This document shows, piece after piece, positions 15,323 to 23,215 of a DNA stretch of 43,000 nt. Within the stretch, counting starts at the first letter, position 1. Every line of letters begins with the position of its first letter. A model generated the notes under the pieces. The model was not told the DNA's origin, did not search any database, and saw only the letters and a list, made by a program, of their open reading frames with translations. Source of the DNA: DASUFZ01 sp035541475. Its GTDB lineage: Bacteria; Myxococcota_A; UBA9160; SMWR01. Both the position numbers and the translations under genes were made by a program. The stretch covers positions 1 through 43,000 of the forward strand of contig DATKND010000080.1 of the NCBI GenBank assembly GCA_035541475.1, read 5' to 3'.

Positions 15323-16420
15323 TCAGGCGTAGTGGCTGCGGCGCTTGACGGCGATGTGTCGCTCGAGCTCGAAGATCGGCGTCTTCTTCCAGCCGGCGGG
15401 CGACTCCCCAGTCTCCGGCGCCTCGGCCGCGCGGACGAATTTATGTCCAAGGAGCTTCGTCTCGAGGATTCCCAGATCCTCGCGGCCCGGATAGTCGCGC
15501 CTGCCGAGGATCTCGGTGGCGGCGAAGACGGTGTCGCCGGCGTAGAGCGGCGCGGTGTGACGGCCCGTCGGGTAGGCGACGTCGGCGAGCGCGTTGTCGC
15601 CGACGTCGGGCGACGAGAGGCCGAGGCAGAGCACGAAGGGAATGCCGCCGAAGATGATGAGCTGGCCGCCCACGTACTGCGCCGGGTCCTGGTCGATCAT
15701 GAACTGGTTGCAGTGTACCTGGCTGGTGTTGTCGAGCACGGCGGTCAGGTGGATGTGCTCGCTGGTCATGGTGCGGCCGCGCGAGTGCTCGATGCGGGTG
15801 TTCGGCTCGAAGTCCTCGAAGTAGCTGTCCGGGCCGGAGAGGTGGGCGAGCGACTTGTAGTCGCGCGCGCGATCGTAGGGCGGCAGCACGAGCGAGCACT
15901 CGATGCGATCGGGCGCCGCCTCGCCGGGGTGGAGCTCTGCCGTGTCGTCGCGCTTGTAGACCTGCACCTTGCGCTGCCACGTCAGCACGACCGCCTCATC
16001 GCGCGAGCCGAGGTTCTTTCGCGCGGTCGATTGCACGTGCACGATGCCGAGGTTGGGCCGGCTCGTGGACGGCTTCACCGACAGCACCTTGGTCTCGACC
16101 TCGACGGTGTCGCCCACGTAGAGCGGCGCGCCGAAGCGCATGTCGATGTACTCGAGGTTGGCGCGCGCGTTCTCCGAGACGTCTTCGACCGTCTGACTGA
16201 AGGAGATCAGCATCGCGAGGCCGGGCGGGCACACGAGGCCCTCGAAGCCGTAGGCGCGCGCGTAGCGGGCGTTCTTCGCGAGCGGGTTCGCGGTCATCGC
16301 GAACTCGGTGAAGGTGGTGAAGAGGCCCTCGGTGACGGTCTTGCCGCCCTTGTGACGAAAGAGCTGGCCGGGGCGGAAGTCTTCGAGGAAGTGGCCGGTC
16401 TGGCGGCGGATGGTTCGCAT
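15323..16420 (-). CDS. mch: Mesaconyl-CoA hydratase-like protein, double MaoC (hot dog) domain
   Basis: A 365-residue protein of two MaoC-like hot-dog halves. The first begins TGHFLEDFRPGQLFRHKGGKTVTEG with TNPLAKNARYA, GDTVEVETKVLSVKPS and DEAVVLTWQRKVQVYKR. The second begins SYFEDFEPNTRIEHSRGRTMT with the hydratase-type DNTSQVHCNQF and later YAGDTVFAATEILGRRDYPG. This resembles mesaconyl-CoA (C1) hydratase of the ethylmalonyl-CoA pathway and 3-hydroxypropionate bicycle, which interconverts mesaconyl-CoA and beta-methylmalyl-CoA, the substrate of the lyase four genes downstream. Itaconyl-CoA hydratase is an alternative. The ATG at 16420 has no Shine-Dalgarno (a run of six C precedes it); TAAATT overlaps the stop of the upstream gene 11 bases before, so it may have its own promoter. 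Confidence 0.82.
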   Translation of the reverse strand: MRTIRRQTGHFLEDFRPGQLFRHKGGKTVTEGLFTTFTEFAMTANPLAKNARYARAYGFEGLVCPPGLAMLISFSQTVEDVSENARANLEYIDMRFGAPLYVGDTVEVETKVLSVKPSTSRPNLGIVHVQSTARKNLGSRDEAVVLTWQRKVQVYKRDDTAELHPGEAAPDRIECSLVLPPYDRARDYKSLAHLSGPDSYFEDFEPNTRIEHSRGRTMTSEHIHLTAVLDNTSQVHCNQFMIDQDPAQYVGGQLIIFGGIPFVLCLGLSSPDVGDNALADVAYPTGRHTAPLYAGDTVFAATEILGRRDYPGREDLGILETKLLGHKFVRAAEAPETGESPAGWKKTPIFELERHIAVKRRSHYA

Positions 16421-16434
16421 GGGGGGCCGCGAAT

Positions 16435-17157
16435 TTAATCGAAGGCCTTCGGGCCGGAAACCGGGCACTCCGCGCCGAGCGGGCAGCGCGACACACGGCC
16501 GCGCAGGCAAGCGGCAGCGCCGAGGCGCTCGAGCGCGGCCTCGAGGTCGGCGAAGGGAGGCGGGTCCGCGTCGCGGGCGAGGCGATGGCGCAGCGCCGAG
16601 GGCTCGCCTTCCTCGTCCTCGCCGTCGGCGAGGAGACCTGCGTGGAGCGCGGCCGCGCGCGCGGCCGGCGAGAGCGGCACCTCGCGCGCAGCGACGAAGC
16701 GATCGCGCAGCGGGCGCAGGAAGCGCAGCACCGTCGCGCGCCCGACGCCGGGCGCGAGCGCCGCGATGCGCGCGCCGAGCGTCTCGAGGTCATCGGCGTC
16801 CGATGCGAGGCGCTCGATCGATCCGCCCCAGCGCGAGGCGAAGGTGCGCCGCGCGCGCACGAGCGTCGCGGCGAGGCGCTCCGCGTGCGGCACGCGCTCG
16901 CGCGTGAGCGCGGCCGCGACGGCCGCCGCCTCCGCGCGAGGATCCGAGTCGTCCGGCGGCGGCAGCGCGCGCAGCGCGGAGTGCGCGCGCATCTCGTCGG
17001 CGCCGGACGCGAGGAGCAGCGCCAGCGCCAGCCAGACCGCCGCGTCGGCGCAGGGATCGAGCCCGGCCTGCGCGCAGGCATGCGGCCCGAAGCGCCGGAC
17101 GATTTCGGCAGGGCGCAGCGCCACGGCCGGGGAAATTGCGTCCGTCGCGCCGCGCAT
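16435..17157 (-). CDS. Endonuclease III-like helix-hairpin-helix protein with incomplete iron-sulfur loop
   Basis: A 240-residue protein. Around residue 130-150 it has ARIAALAPGVGRATVLRFLR, a helix-hairpin-helix like that of HhH-GPD DNA glycosylases, and it ends with LEAALERLGAAACLRGRVSR then CPLGAEC. The tail resembles the endonuclease III iron-sulfur loop (C-x6-C-x2-C-x5-C), but only three cysteines are present, spaced C-x7-C-x5-C, so a normal cluster is unlikely. I did not find a clear catalytic Lys/Asp pair. The start ATG at 17157 excludes a long open stretch that overlaps the divergent reductase gene. It precedes the hydratase by 14 bp and may be co-transcribed by chance. Family assignment is tentative. 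Confidence 0.55.
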   Translation of the reverse strand: MRGATDAISPAVALRPAEIVRRFGPHACAQAGLDPCADAAVWLALALLLASGADEMRAHSALRALPPPDDSDPRAEAAAVAAALTRERVPHAERLAATLVRARRTFASRWGGSIERLASDADDLETLGARIAALAPGVGRATVLRFLRPLRDRFVAAREVPLSPAARAAALHAGLLADGEDEEGEPSALRHRLARDADPPPFADLEAALERLGAAACLRGRVSRCPLGAECPVSGPKAFD

Positions 17158-17194
17158 GCTACAAGGGCTGACCTTTCGGCGGACGGAGGCGGAC

Positions 17195-18355
17195 ATGCCG
17201 CGAGCGTTCTCGATCAGCAGCGAGAGCATCGCCAAGGAGCGCGAGCGCGTCGGCGGCGACATGTCGAAGTTCGACATCTCGCGCGTGGTGCAGCTCGACG
17301 AGGTGCAGTTGCGAGAGCTCGGTCCTTCGGACGTGAAGCTCCGCATCCTCGCGGTGTCGGTCGAACACAACGTCGACCACGCGGCGCTCGCCGACACGCA
17401 GAACATCGCCGAAGTGCGCGGCGGCAAGATCTTCCCGGGCAACAGCGCGGTCGGCGAGGTGATCGCGACCGGCTCCGCGGTGCGGAAGCTCAAGGTCGGC
17501 GACGTCGTGATCACGCACTGCAACGGCGAGCCCGACATCTACGGCTACCCGCTCCGCATCTGGGCCTACGATCAGCCCGACTCGGTTGGCTGGTACGGCG
17601 AGGAGGCCGTCGTCGGCGAGTGGCAGGCGATCAAGGCGCCGCTCGACTGCGGACTCTCGCTGTGGGAGATCGCGGCGCTGCCGCTGCGCGCCCCGACCGC
17701 CTATCACCTGTGGCGCCGCGCGATCGGGATCTTCCGCGTGAAGGTCCCGCGCGAGCAGGTCGCGCGCCTGAACGTGCTCGGCTTCGGCGGCGGCGTCTCC
17801 GAGCTCTTCCTGATGCTGGCGAGGCACGAGGGCCACCGCGCGATCTTCTGCTCGGGCAGTCCCGAGCGCCGCGAGCACCTCTCGGGCCTCGGCATCGAGA
17901 CGATCGACCAGAAGCAGTTCAACCGCTTCAAGAGCGGTGAGGACGCGAAGGCCTTCAACGCGCAGGTGAAGAAGATGACCGGCGGCGTCGGCGCGCATCT
18001 CGTCTGCGACATGCTGCGCGGTCCGGTGTACGCGGCGGGTCTGCAGGCCATGGCGCGTCTCGGCGTCAACGTCAGCGCCGGTTGGCAGCTCGACACCAAG
18101 TGCAGCTACAACTCGGCCAACCTCTCCGTGCGTCAGATCACGCTCGACCACACGCACTACGAGACGGTCGACGGCTGCAACGCCGCCACCGAGCTCTACG
18201 GCCGCGTCTTCAAGCCGACCGTGCACCGCGAGATCTACGCGCTCGAGGATCTCCCGCGCGCGGTGCACGAGCTCCACCTCAACACGCAGACCGGCATCCC
18301 GATCGTGCGGGTGGCCCGGAAGCTTCCGGAGGCGGTCGCCCGCATCGCGGGCTAG
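17195..18355 (+). CDS. Medium-chain dehydrogenase/reductase, distantly crotonyl-CoA carboxylase/reductase-like
   Basis: A 386-residue MDR protein lacking the zinc ligands of alcohol dehydrogenases. KVGDVVITHCNG, RIWAYDQPDSVGWYGEEAVV, LSLWEIAALPLRAPTAYHLWR, a dinucleotide loop NVLGFGGGVSE and ITLDHTHYETVDGCN follow the order of equivalent segments in crotonyl-CoA carboxylase/reductase (HCN...RIWGYE; WEEAACYTLTLATAY). It is shorter than Ccr (about 420-450 residues), and I could not assign the carboxylation residues, so it may be a plain enoyl-CoA or other NADPH reductase. The start ATG at 17195 follows GGAGG by 5 bases. It diverges, 37 bp apart, from the HhH/hydratase/ligase/lyase operon, a position that suggests a shared acyl-CoA pathway. 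Confidence 0.78.
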   Translation: MPRAFSISSESIAKERERVGGDMSKFDISRVVQLDEVQLRELGPSDVKLRILAVSVEHNVDHAALADTQNIAEVRGGKIFPGNSAVGEVIATGSAVRKLKVGDVVITHCNGEPDIYGYPLRIWAYDQPDSVGWYGEEAVVGEWQAIKAPLDCGLSLWEIAALPLRAPTAYHLWRRAIGIFRVKVPREQVARLNVLGFGGGVSELFLMLARHEGHRAIFCSGSPERREHLSGLGIETIDQKQFNRFKSGEDAKAFNAQVKKMTGGVGAHLVCDMLRGPVYAAGLQAMARLGVNVSAGWQLDTKCSYNSANLSVRQITLDHTHYETVDGCNAATELYGRVFKPTVHREIYALEDLPRAVHELHLNTQTGIPIVRVARKLPEAVARIAG

Positions 18356-18384
18356 CCTGCTCCGCCTTTCCCGAGGAGCGCCGT

Positions 18385-19527
18385 TTGATCGTTGGAGTCC
18401 CCGCCGAGACCGCACCGGGCGAGCGCCGCGTCGCGCTCGTGCCCGACGCGGTGAAGGCGCTCTGCGCCGGCGGTTTCCAGGTCGTGGTGCAGGCCGGCGC
18501 CGGTCGGGCCGCCGGATTCGACGACGCCGCCTACACCGCCGCCGGAGCGCGCGTCGGCGACCGCGCCGCCGCCTGCTCGGCCGACATCGTGGTGAAGGTG
18601 CAGCCCCCGCGTGAGCGACCCGGCGGCCACGAGGTCGAGGAGCTGCGCGCGGGCAGCGTGCTGATCGGCTTCCTGCGTCCGCTCGACGAGCCCGCGCTCG
18701 CGGCGCGCCTCGCGCGCCACGGCGTCACGTCGTTCGCGATGGAGCTCGTCCCGCGCATCACGCGCGCGCAGGCGATGGACGCGTTGTCCTCGATGAGCAA
18801 CCTGGCCGGCTACCGCGCGGTGCTGCTGGCCGCGACGGCGCTGCCGAAGATCTTCCCGATGATGGTGACGGCCGCCGGCACGATCCAGCCGGCGCGCGCC
18901 TTCGTGATCGGCGCGGGCGTCGCGGGCCTCCAGGCGATCGCGACCGCGCGGCGCCTCGGCGCGATCGTCGAGGCGTACGACACGCGGCCCGCGGTGCGCG
19001 AGCAGGTCGAGAGTCTCGGCGCGCGCTTCGTCGAGCTCGATCTCGAGGTGAAGGACGCGCAGGACGCGGGCGGCTACGCGCGCGCGCAGACCGAGGAGTT
19101 TTACGCGCGCCAGCGCGCCGAGCTCGGCAAGCGCGTCGCGCAGAGCGACATCGTGATCACGACCGCGCTCGTCCCCGGCCAGCGCGCGCCCGTCCTGATC
19201 GACGAGGCCGCCGTGCGCGGCATGCGCGCCGGCTCGGTGATCGTGGACCTCGCGGCGGAGCAGGGCGGCAACTGCGCGCTCTGCGATCCGGAGCGCGAGG
19301 TCGTCGCGCACGGCGTGCGCATCGTTCCCGCCCGCAACCTGCCGAGCGACGTCGCGACGCACGCGAGCCAGCTCTACGCGCGCAACGTATCGACCTTGCT
19401 CAAGCACCTCGCGCCGAAGGGCGAGCTCGCGCTCGACCTCCAGGACGAGATCACGCGCGGCACGCTCCTCACGGCGGAGGGGGCGATCGTGAACGATCGG
19501 GTGAAGGCGCTGGTGCAGGGCGCCTAG
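18385..19527 (+). CDS. pntA: Proton-translocating NAD(P) transhydrogenase, alpha-1 subunit (NAD-binding domain I)
   Basis: The soluble domain I that binds NAD(H) and passes hydride to the NADP domain of PntB. The 380-residue protein begins IVGVPAETAPGERRVALVP (typical of alanine dehydrogenase/PntA) and contains TSFAMELVPRITRAQAMDAL, SSMSNLAGYRAVL, the Rossmann loop VIGAGVAGLQAIATARRLGA with acidic EAYDTRP ending strand 2 (NAD preference), and SVIVDLAAEQGGNCA. The start is TTG at 18385 with GAGGAG six bases ahead. It ends without membrane helices, as expected for a split PntA; the helical alpha-2 and the beta subunit are encoded on the other strand at 22859-21157. Together they make NADPH at the expense of the proton gradient. 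Confidence 0.93.
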   Translation: MIVGVPAETAPGERRVALVPDAVKALCAGGFQVVVQAGAGRAAGFDDAAYTAAGARVGDRAAACSADIVVKVQPPRERPGGHEVEELRAGSVLIGFLRPLDEPALAARLARHGVTSFAMELVPRITRAQAMDALSSMSNLAGYRAVLLAATALPKIFPMMVTAAGTIQPARAFVIGAGVAGLQAIATARRLGAIVEAYDTRPAVREQVESLGARFVELDLEVKDAQDAGGYARAQTEEFYARQRAELGKRVAQSDIVITTALVPGQRAPVLIDEAAVRGMRAGSVIVDLAAEQGGNCALCDPEREVVAHGVRIVPARNLPSDVATHASQLYARNVSTLLKHLAPKGELALDLQDEITRGTLLTAEGAIVNDRVKALVQGA

Positions 19528-19629
19528 CTCTGCCGGGCCTTCCGCGCTCGCTGATCGCTCGCGCTCGGGCTACCGGCCTTCGCTCGGCTGCGCCTCGCTG
19601 CGCGTCGGCCGACTGTCGTCGGCCTCCTT
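19528..19629. repeat. Dispersed intergenic repeat, family 1, full copy B (minus orientation)
   Basis: Starts on the base after the transhydrogenase stop and ends 36 bp before the permease stop. Its reverse complement aligns over about 100 bp with 33537-33637. Shared landmarks in order are AAGGAGGCCGAC, a 7-bp stem GGCCGAC/GTCGGCC whose 4-nt loop differs between copies (GACA here, TCAA there), GCGCAGCGAGGC-n3-GCCGAGCG, AGGCCGGT, GCCCGAGCGCGAGCGA and CCGGCA. It lies between two converging genes and may also act as a terminator. Confidence 0.8.
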
Positions 19630-19665
19630 GCGGGGCGCTGCGGCCCGCGCGCCGCACTCCGGCTT

Positions 19666-21081
19666 CTAGCCGTGCGCGCGCTGGGCCGCGCCGACGCGGC
19701 TGTGGCGATTTCCGTAGAAGCCGTAGATCCCGAGCCCGATCACGAGCCACACCGCGAAGCGGATCCAGGTCACCCCGGGAAGGCTGGCCATCAGGTAGAA
19801 GCAGCCGACGATCGAGATGATCGGCACGGCCGGCACCCACGGGCAGCGGAACGGCCGGTGCAGATCCGGCTCGCTGCGGCGCAGCACGATCACCGCCGCC
19901 GACACGATCACGAACGCGAACAAGGTGCCGATGTTGACGAGCTCGGCGAGCTCCTTCAGCGGCATGAAGGCCGCGATCACCGCGACCGCGGCGCCGACCA
20001 GCATCGTCGAGATGTGCGGCGTGCGGAAGCGCGGGTGGACCTGCGAGAAGACCGGCGGCAGCAGGCCGTCACGCGACATCGCGAAGAACACGCGCGATTG
20101 TCCGAGCATCAGCACGAGCAGCACGCTGGTCAGGCCCGCGATCGCGCCGAGCGAGATCAAGGTGGCCGCGAAGTCGAGCCCGATGCGGGCGAAGGCGGCG
20201 GCGATCGGCGCGTGCGTGTCGATCTCGGCGAGCGGCGTCATGCCGGTCACGACGCCCGAGACCAGCAGGTAGAGGAGCGTGCAGACGGCGAGCGAGCCGA
20301 GGATCCCGATCGGCATGTCGCGTTCGGGACGCCGTGATTCCTCGGCGGCGGTGGTGACGGCGTCGAAGCCGATGTACGCGAAGAAGACGGTCGCGGCGCC
20401 GGCCATCACGCCCGGCCAGCCGAAGGGCGCGAAGGGATGCCAGTTCGCCGTGTCGACGTGGCGGGCGCCGGCGAAGATCACGAAGAGCACCACCAGCACC
20501 TTCAGCGCGACGATCACCGCGTTGGTCGACGCGCTCTCGCGGATGCCGACGACCAGCAGCCAGGTCACCAGCACGAGGATGCCGGCGGCCGGGAGGTTCG
20601 CGATCGCGCCGACCTCCTCCCATGGCGAGTGAGCGAGCCAGGACGGGATCGTGATCCCGAGCATCGACACGATGCGGCCGAAGTAACCCGACCAGCCGAC
20701 CGCCACCGTCGACGACGCGAAGGCGTACTCGAGGATCAGGTCCCAGCCGATCACCCACGCGACCAGCTCGCCGAGCGTCGCGTAGGCGTAGCTGTAGGCG
20801 CTGCCCGAGATCGGCATCATGGTCGCGAATTCGGCATAACAAAGGCCCGCGAAGCCGCAGACCACGCCGGCGATCGCGAACGACGCGACCACCGCCGGTC
20901 CGGAGTGCTCGACCGCGGCGACGCCGGTCAGGACGAAGATGCCCGTCCCGATGATCGCGCCGATGCCGAGCAAGGTGAGGTCGATCGGGCCGAGCGTGCG
21001 CTTCAGCGAGTGGCCGGTGCCCCCGTCCTGCTCCGAGGTGAAGCTCGAGACCGGTTTGCGGGCGAGCCAGTCACGCGGCAT
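19666..21081 (-). CDS. APC-family amino-acid permease, cationic amino-acid transporter type
   Basis: A 471-residue polytopic membrane protein with about a dozen hydrophobic segments. The first helix carries GIGAIIGTGIFVLTG, the unwound substrate-binding motif of APC transporters, followed by FAGLCYAEFATMMPISGSAYSYAYATLGE and FAYIGFDAVTTAAEE, all typical of the CAT/YfnA branch, then GQSRVFFAMSRDGLLPP. It should import amino acids with protons at the inner membrane; specificity is unknown. The start ATG at 21081 has GAGGGGG a few bases ahead. It sits between the two halves of the transhydrogenase locus, on the same strand as pntB, with 75 bp between them, and may be read from the same transcript. 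Confidence 0.92.
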   Translation of the reverse strand: MPRDWLARKPVSSFTSEQDGGTGHSLKRTLGPIDLTLLGIGAIIGTGIFVLTGVAAVEHSGPAVVASFAIAGVVCGFAGLCYAEFATMMPISGSAYSYAYATLGELVAWVIGWDLILEYAFASSTVAVGWSGYFGRIVSMLGITIPSWLAHSPWEEVGAIANLPAAGILVLVTWLLVVGIRESASTNAVIVALKVLVVLFVIFAGARHVDTANWHPFAPFGWPGVMAGAATVFFAYIGFDAVTTAAEESRRPERDMPIGILGSLAVCTLLYLLVSGVVTGMTPLAEIDTHAPIAAAFARIGLDFAATLISLGAIAGLTSVLLVLMLGQSRVFFAMSRDGLLPPVFSQVHPRFRTPHISTMLVGAAVAVIAAFMPLKELAELVNIGTLFAFVIVSAAVIVLRRSEPDLHRPFRCPWVPAVPIISIVGCFYLMASLPGVTWIRFAVWLVIGLGIYGFYGNRHSRVGAAQRAHG

Positions 21082-21156
21082 GGGAACCCCCTCGTCATCC
21101 TATCGGCCCGACGGCGACGAGTCTGGAGGGTGACGCGTCCGACTGGCTTTCGCCCG

Positions 21157-22566
21157 CTAGGCCGCCGCCTTGCTCTCGTGTCGAAGGGCGTTCGCGATGT
21201 CGCCGAGGACGGCCTTCGCGTCGCCGAAGACCATCAGAGTGTTGTCGGCCGTGTAGAGCGCGTTGTCGATGCCCGCGAAGCCCGGGTTCATGCTGCGCTT
21301 GTTCGCGAGCACCATGCGCGATTTGTCGGCGTCGATGATCGGCATGCCGTAGATGGGCGAGCCCTTGTCGCTGCGCGCGGCCGGGTTGACCACGTCGTTC
21401 GCGCCGACCACGAGCGTCACGTCGGTCTGGGGCATCTCGGGGTTGATCTCGTCCATCTCGACGAGCGCTCCGTACGGGATCTCGGCCTCCGCGAGCAACA
21501 CGTTCATGTGGCCCGGCATGCGGCCGGCGACCGGGTGGATCGCGAACTTCACGTCGACGCCGCGCTTGGTCAGCTCCTCGTAGATCTCCTTCACGCGGTG
21601 CTGCGCCTGGGCGACCGCCATGCCGTAGCCCGGCACGATCACGACCCGCGACGCGTTCCCGAGGTAGTCGGCGGCGTCCTGCGCGCTCGCGCTCTTGACC
21701 GGCTTCGCCTCGCCCACCGCGGCCGCGACCTGGACCTGGCCGAACGCGCCGAAGAGCACGTTGGTGAAGGAGCGGTTCATGGCGCGGCACATGATCACGG
21801 AGAGGATGAAGCCCGAGGCGCCGTCGAGCGCGCCCGCGGTGATCAGCAGCTTGTTCTCGAGCACGAACCCCATCGCCACCGCCGAGAGGCCCGCGTACGA
21901 GTTCAGCAGCGAGATCACGGTCGGCATGTCGGCGCCGCCGATCGGGATGATCAGCAGCACGCCGAACAGCAGCGAGAGGCCGACGATCACCGGGAAGAGG
22001 AACGAGCGCGTCGGGTCGAGCATCAGCCCGATGCCGGCGACGAGCGCGATCCCGAGCAGGCCGAGGTTGATGTAGTTCTGGCCGGGGTAGGTGATCGGAC
22101 GGGTCGGGATCACCTCCTGGAGCTTGCCCGCGGCCATCAGGCTGCCGGTGAAGGTCAGGTATCCGAGGATCACCTCGATCGCGATCACGCCGACACGGAA
22201 TGCGGTCAGCGAGCCGTCGTGGAGCCAGAGCATGTACTTGGCGGTACCGACGAGGCCCGCGGCCAGGCCGCCGAAGGCGTGTGAGATCGCGGTCCGCTGG
22301 GGCACCGCGGTCAGCGGCACGCGCGAGAGCGGGATGCCGACGGCGATGCCGACGAGCGCGGCCCCCGCGATCCAGAGGTAGCCGGAGGCGACGATCTCCG
22401 GGTGGAGCAAGGTGCCGAGGATGGCCGCGCTCATGCCGGCGACGCCCGCGATGACGCCGCGCCGCGCGGTGTTCGGTCGGTTCAGCCAGCGCAGCGAGAA
22501 GATGAAGAGCGCCGCGGCCAGCAGATACGAGAGCTGGGTGACGACGTCGCCGAGCGAGTGGTTCAT
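21157..22566 (-). CDS. pntB: NAD(P) transhydrogenase, beta subunit
   Basis: A 469-residue membrane subunit with N-terminal helices (SYLLAAALFIFSLRWLN, GVIAGVAGMSAAILGTLL, and so on) forming the proton channel, and the C-terminal NADP(H)-binding domain III from about residue 290. That domain has VVIVPGYGMAVAQAQHRVKE (NADP loop), FAIHPVAGRMPGHMNVLLAEA, PYGALVEMDEIN, TLVVGANDVVNPAA, SPIYGMPI and DADKSRMVLANKRSMNPGFAG. Length and motifs are those of standard PntB. The ATG at 22566 overlaps the stop of the alpha-2 gene as ATGA. The partner alpha-1 subunit is read from the opposite strand about 1.6 kb from this gene's 3' end. Confidence 0.95.
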   Translation of the reverse strand: MNHSLGDVVTQLSYLLAAALFIFSLRWLNRPNTARRGVIAGVAGMSAAILGTLLHPEIVASGYLWIAGAALVGIAVGIPLSRVPLTAVPQRTAISHAFGGLAAGLVGTAKYMLWLHDGSLTAFRVGVIAIEVILGYLTFTGSLMAAGKLQEVIPTRPITYPGQNYINLGLLGIALVAGIGLMLDPTRSFLFPVIVGLSLLFGVLLIIPIGGADMPTVISLLNSYAGLSAVAMGFVLENKLLITAGALDGASGFILSVIMCRAMNRSFTNVLFGAFGQVQVAAAVGEAKPVKSASAQDAADYLGNASRVVIVPGYGMAVAQAQHRVKEIYEELTKRGVDVKFAIHPVAGRMPGHMNVLLAEAEIPYGALVEMDEINPEMPQTDVTLVVGANDVVNPAARSDKGSPIYGMPIIDADKSRMVLANKRSMNPGFAGIDNALYTADNTLMVFGDAKAVLGDIANALRHESKAAA

Positions 22567-22859
22567 CGCTTCGGCTCCCGCTCCTTGAACATCTTGAGCA
22601 TGCGATCCGTGATCAGGAAGCCGCTCACGATGTTGGTGACGGAAGCGAAGACGGCGACCGCGCCGAGCGCGATACTGAGCGTGTCCTTCTGCTCGCCGGT
22701 GATGATGATCGAGCCGACCACCGCGATCGCGGAGATCGCGTTGGTGAGCGACATCAGCGGCGTGTGCAGCAGTCGCGAGACGTTCTGGATGACCTGGAAG
22801 CCGACGAAGGTCGACAGCATCAGGACGAAGAGCATCGAGAAGAGGTCGAGCTCGGCCAT
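22563..22859 (-). CDS. pntAB: NAD(P) transhydrogenase, alpha-2 subunit (membrane)
   Basis: A 98-residue membrane subunit with three helices: MLFVLMLSTFVGFQVI with the conserved VSRLLHTPLMSLTNAISAI stretch, then VVGSIIITGEQ and IALGAVAVFASVTNIVSGFLITDRML. This matches the PntAB/alpha-2 polypeptide of three-subunit transhydrogenases. The start ATG at 22859 has GGAGG four bases ahead. It is translationally coupled to pntB by an ATGA overlap. Confidence 0.92.
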   Translation of the reverse strand: MAELDLFSMLFVLMLSTFVGFQVIQNVSRLLHTPLMSLTNAISAIAVVGSIIITGEQKDTLSIALGAVAVFASVTNIVSGFLITDRMLKMFKEREPKR

Positions 22860-22945
22860 GCGGCCTCCGCGCCCGGAGGCGCGTGGGGGGTTTCGAAGGG
22901 CGGGGACCTAGCACCCCCTGCCCCCCGTCCGCAACCGAATGGGAG

Positions 22946-23140
22946 CTATTCCGGAGCCAGCTTCTCTTCGCGCGCGGCGCCGCTGGCCAGGGCATCGCTG
23001 ACGCGCTGGCCGACTCGCTGCGCGGGGCTCTGCGCCGCGCGCTCGGGATCGCGGGTCGGGGCCGGCGCCTCTGCCGTGAAGTACTGGAGGCCGAGCCAGA
23101 TCGCGATCACGATGAGCAGGATGCCGAACACCTTGCCCAT
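22946..23140 (-). CDS. Small single-helix membrane protein, unknown
   Basis: A 64-residue protein: MGKVFGILLIVIAIWLGLQY forms one transmembrane helix right at the N-terminus, followed by a charged, Ala- and Arg-rich tail (QRVGQRVSDALASGAAREEK). The ATG at 23140 has GAGGA four bases ahead, which together with the clean helix argues that it is real. Longer in-frame extensions upstream run through the opposite-strand TraB gene and are not credible. No family is recognised. It stands between pntA-2/pntB and the TraB lipoprotein gene, divergent from the latter. Confidence 0.6.
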   Translation of the reverse strand: MGKVFGILLIVIAIWLGLQYFTAEAPAPTRDPERAAQSPAQRVGQRVSDALASGAAREEKLAPE

Positions 23141-23215
23141 GGGAATCCTCCGGTGGGGATCGCTATACCATCGGCCCGGCGTGCGCGCGGATTGAGCGGC
23201 AAGGATCACGACGCC

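Noticed and set aside
16421..16426. GGGGGG before the hydratase start as a ribosome site
   Set aside because: The gene is on the minus strand, where this reads CCCCCC, so it cannot pair with 16S rRNA.
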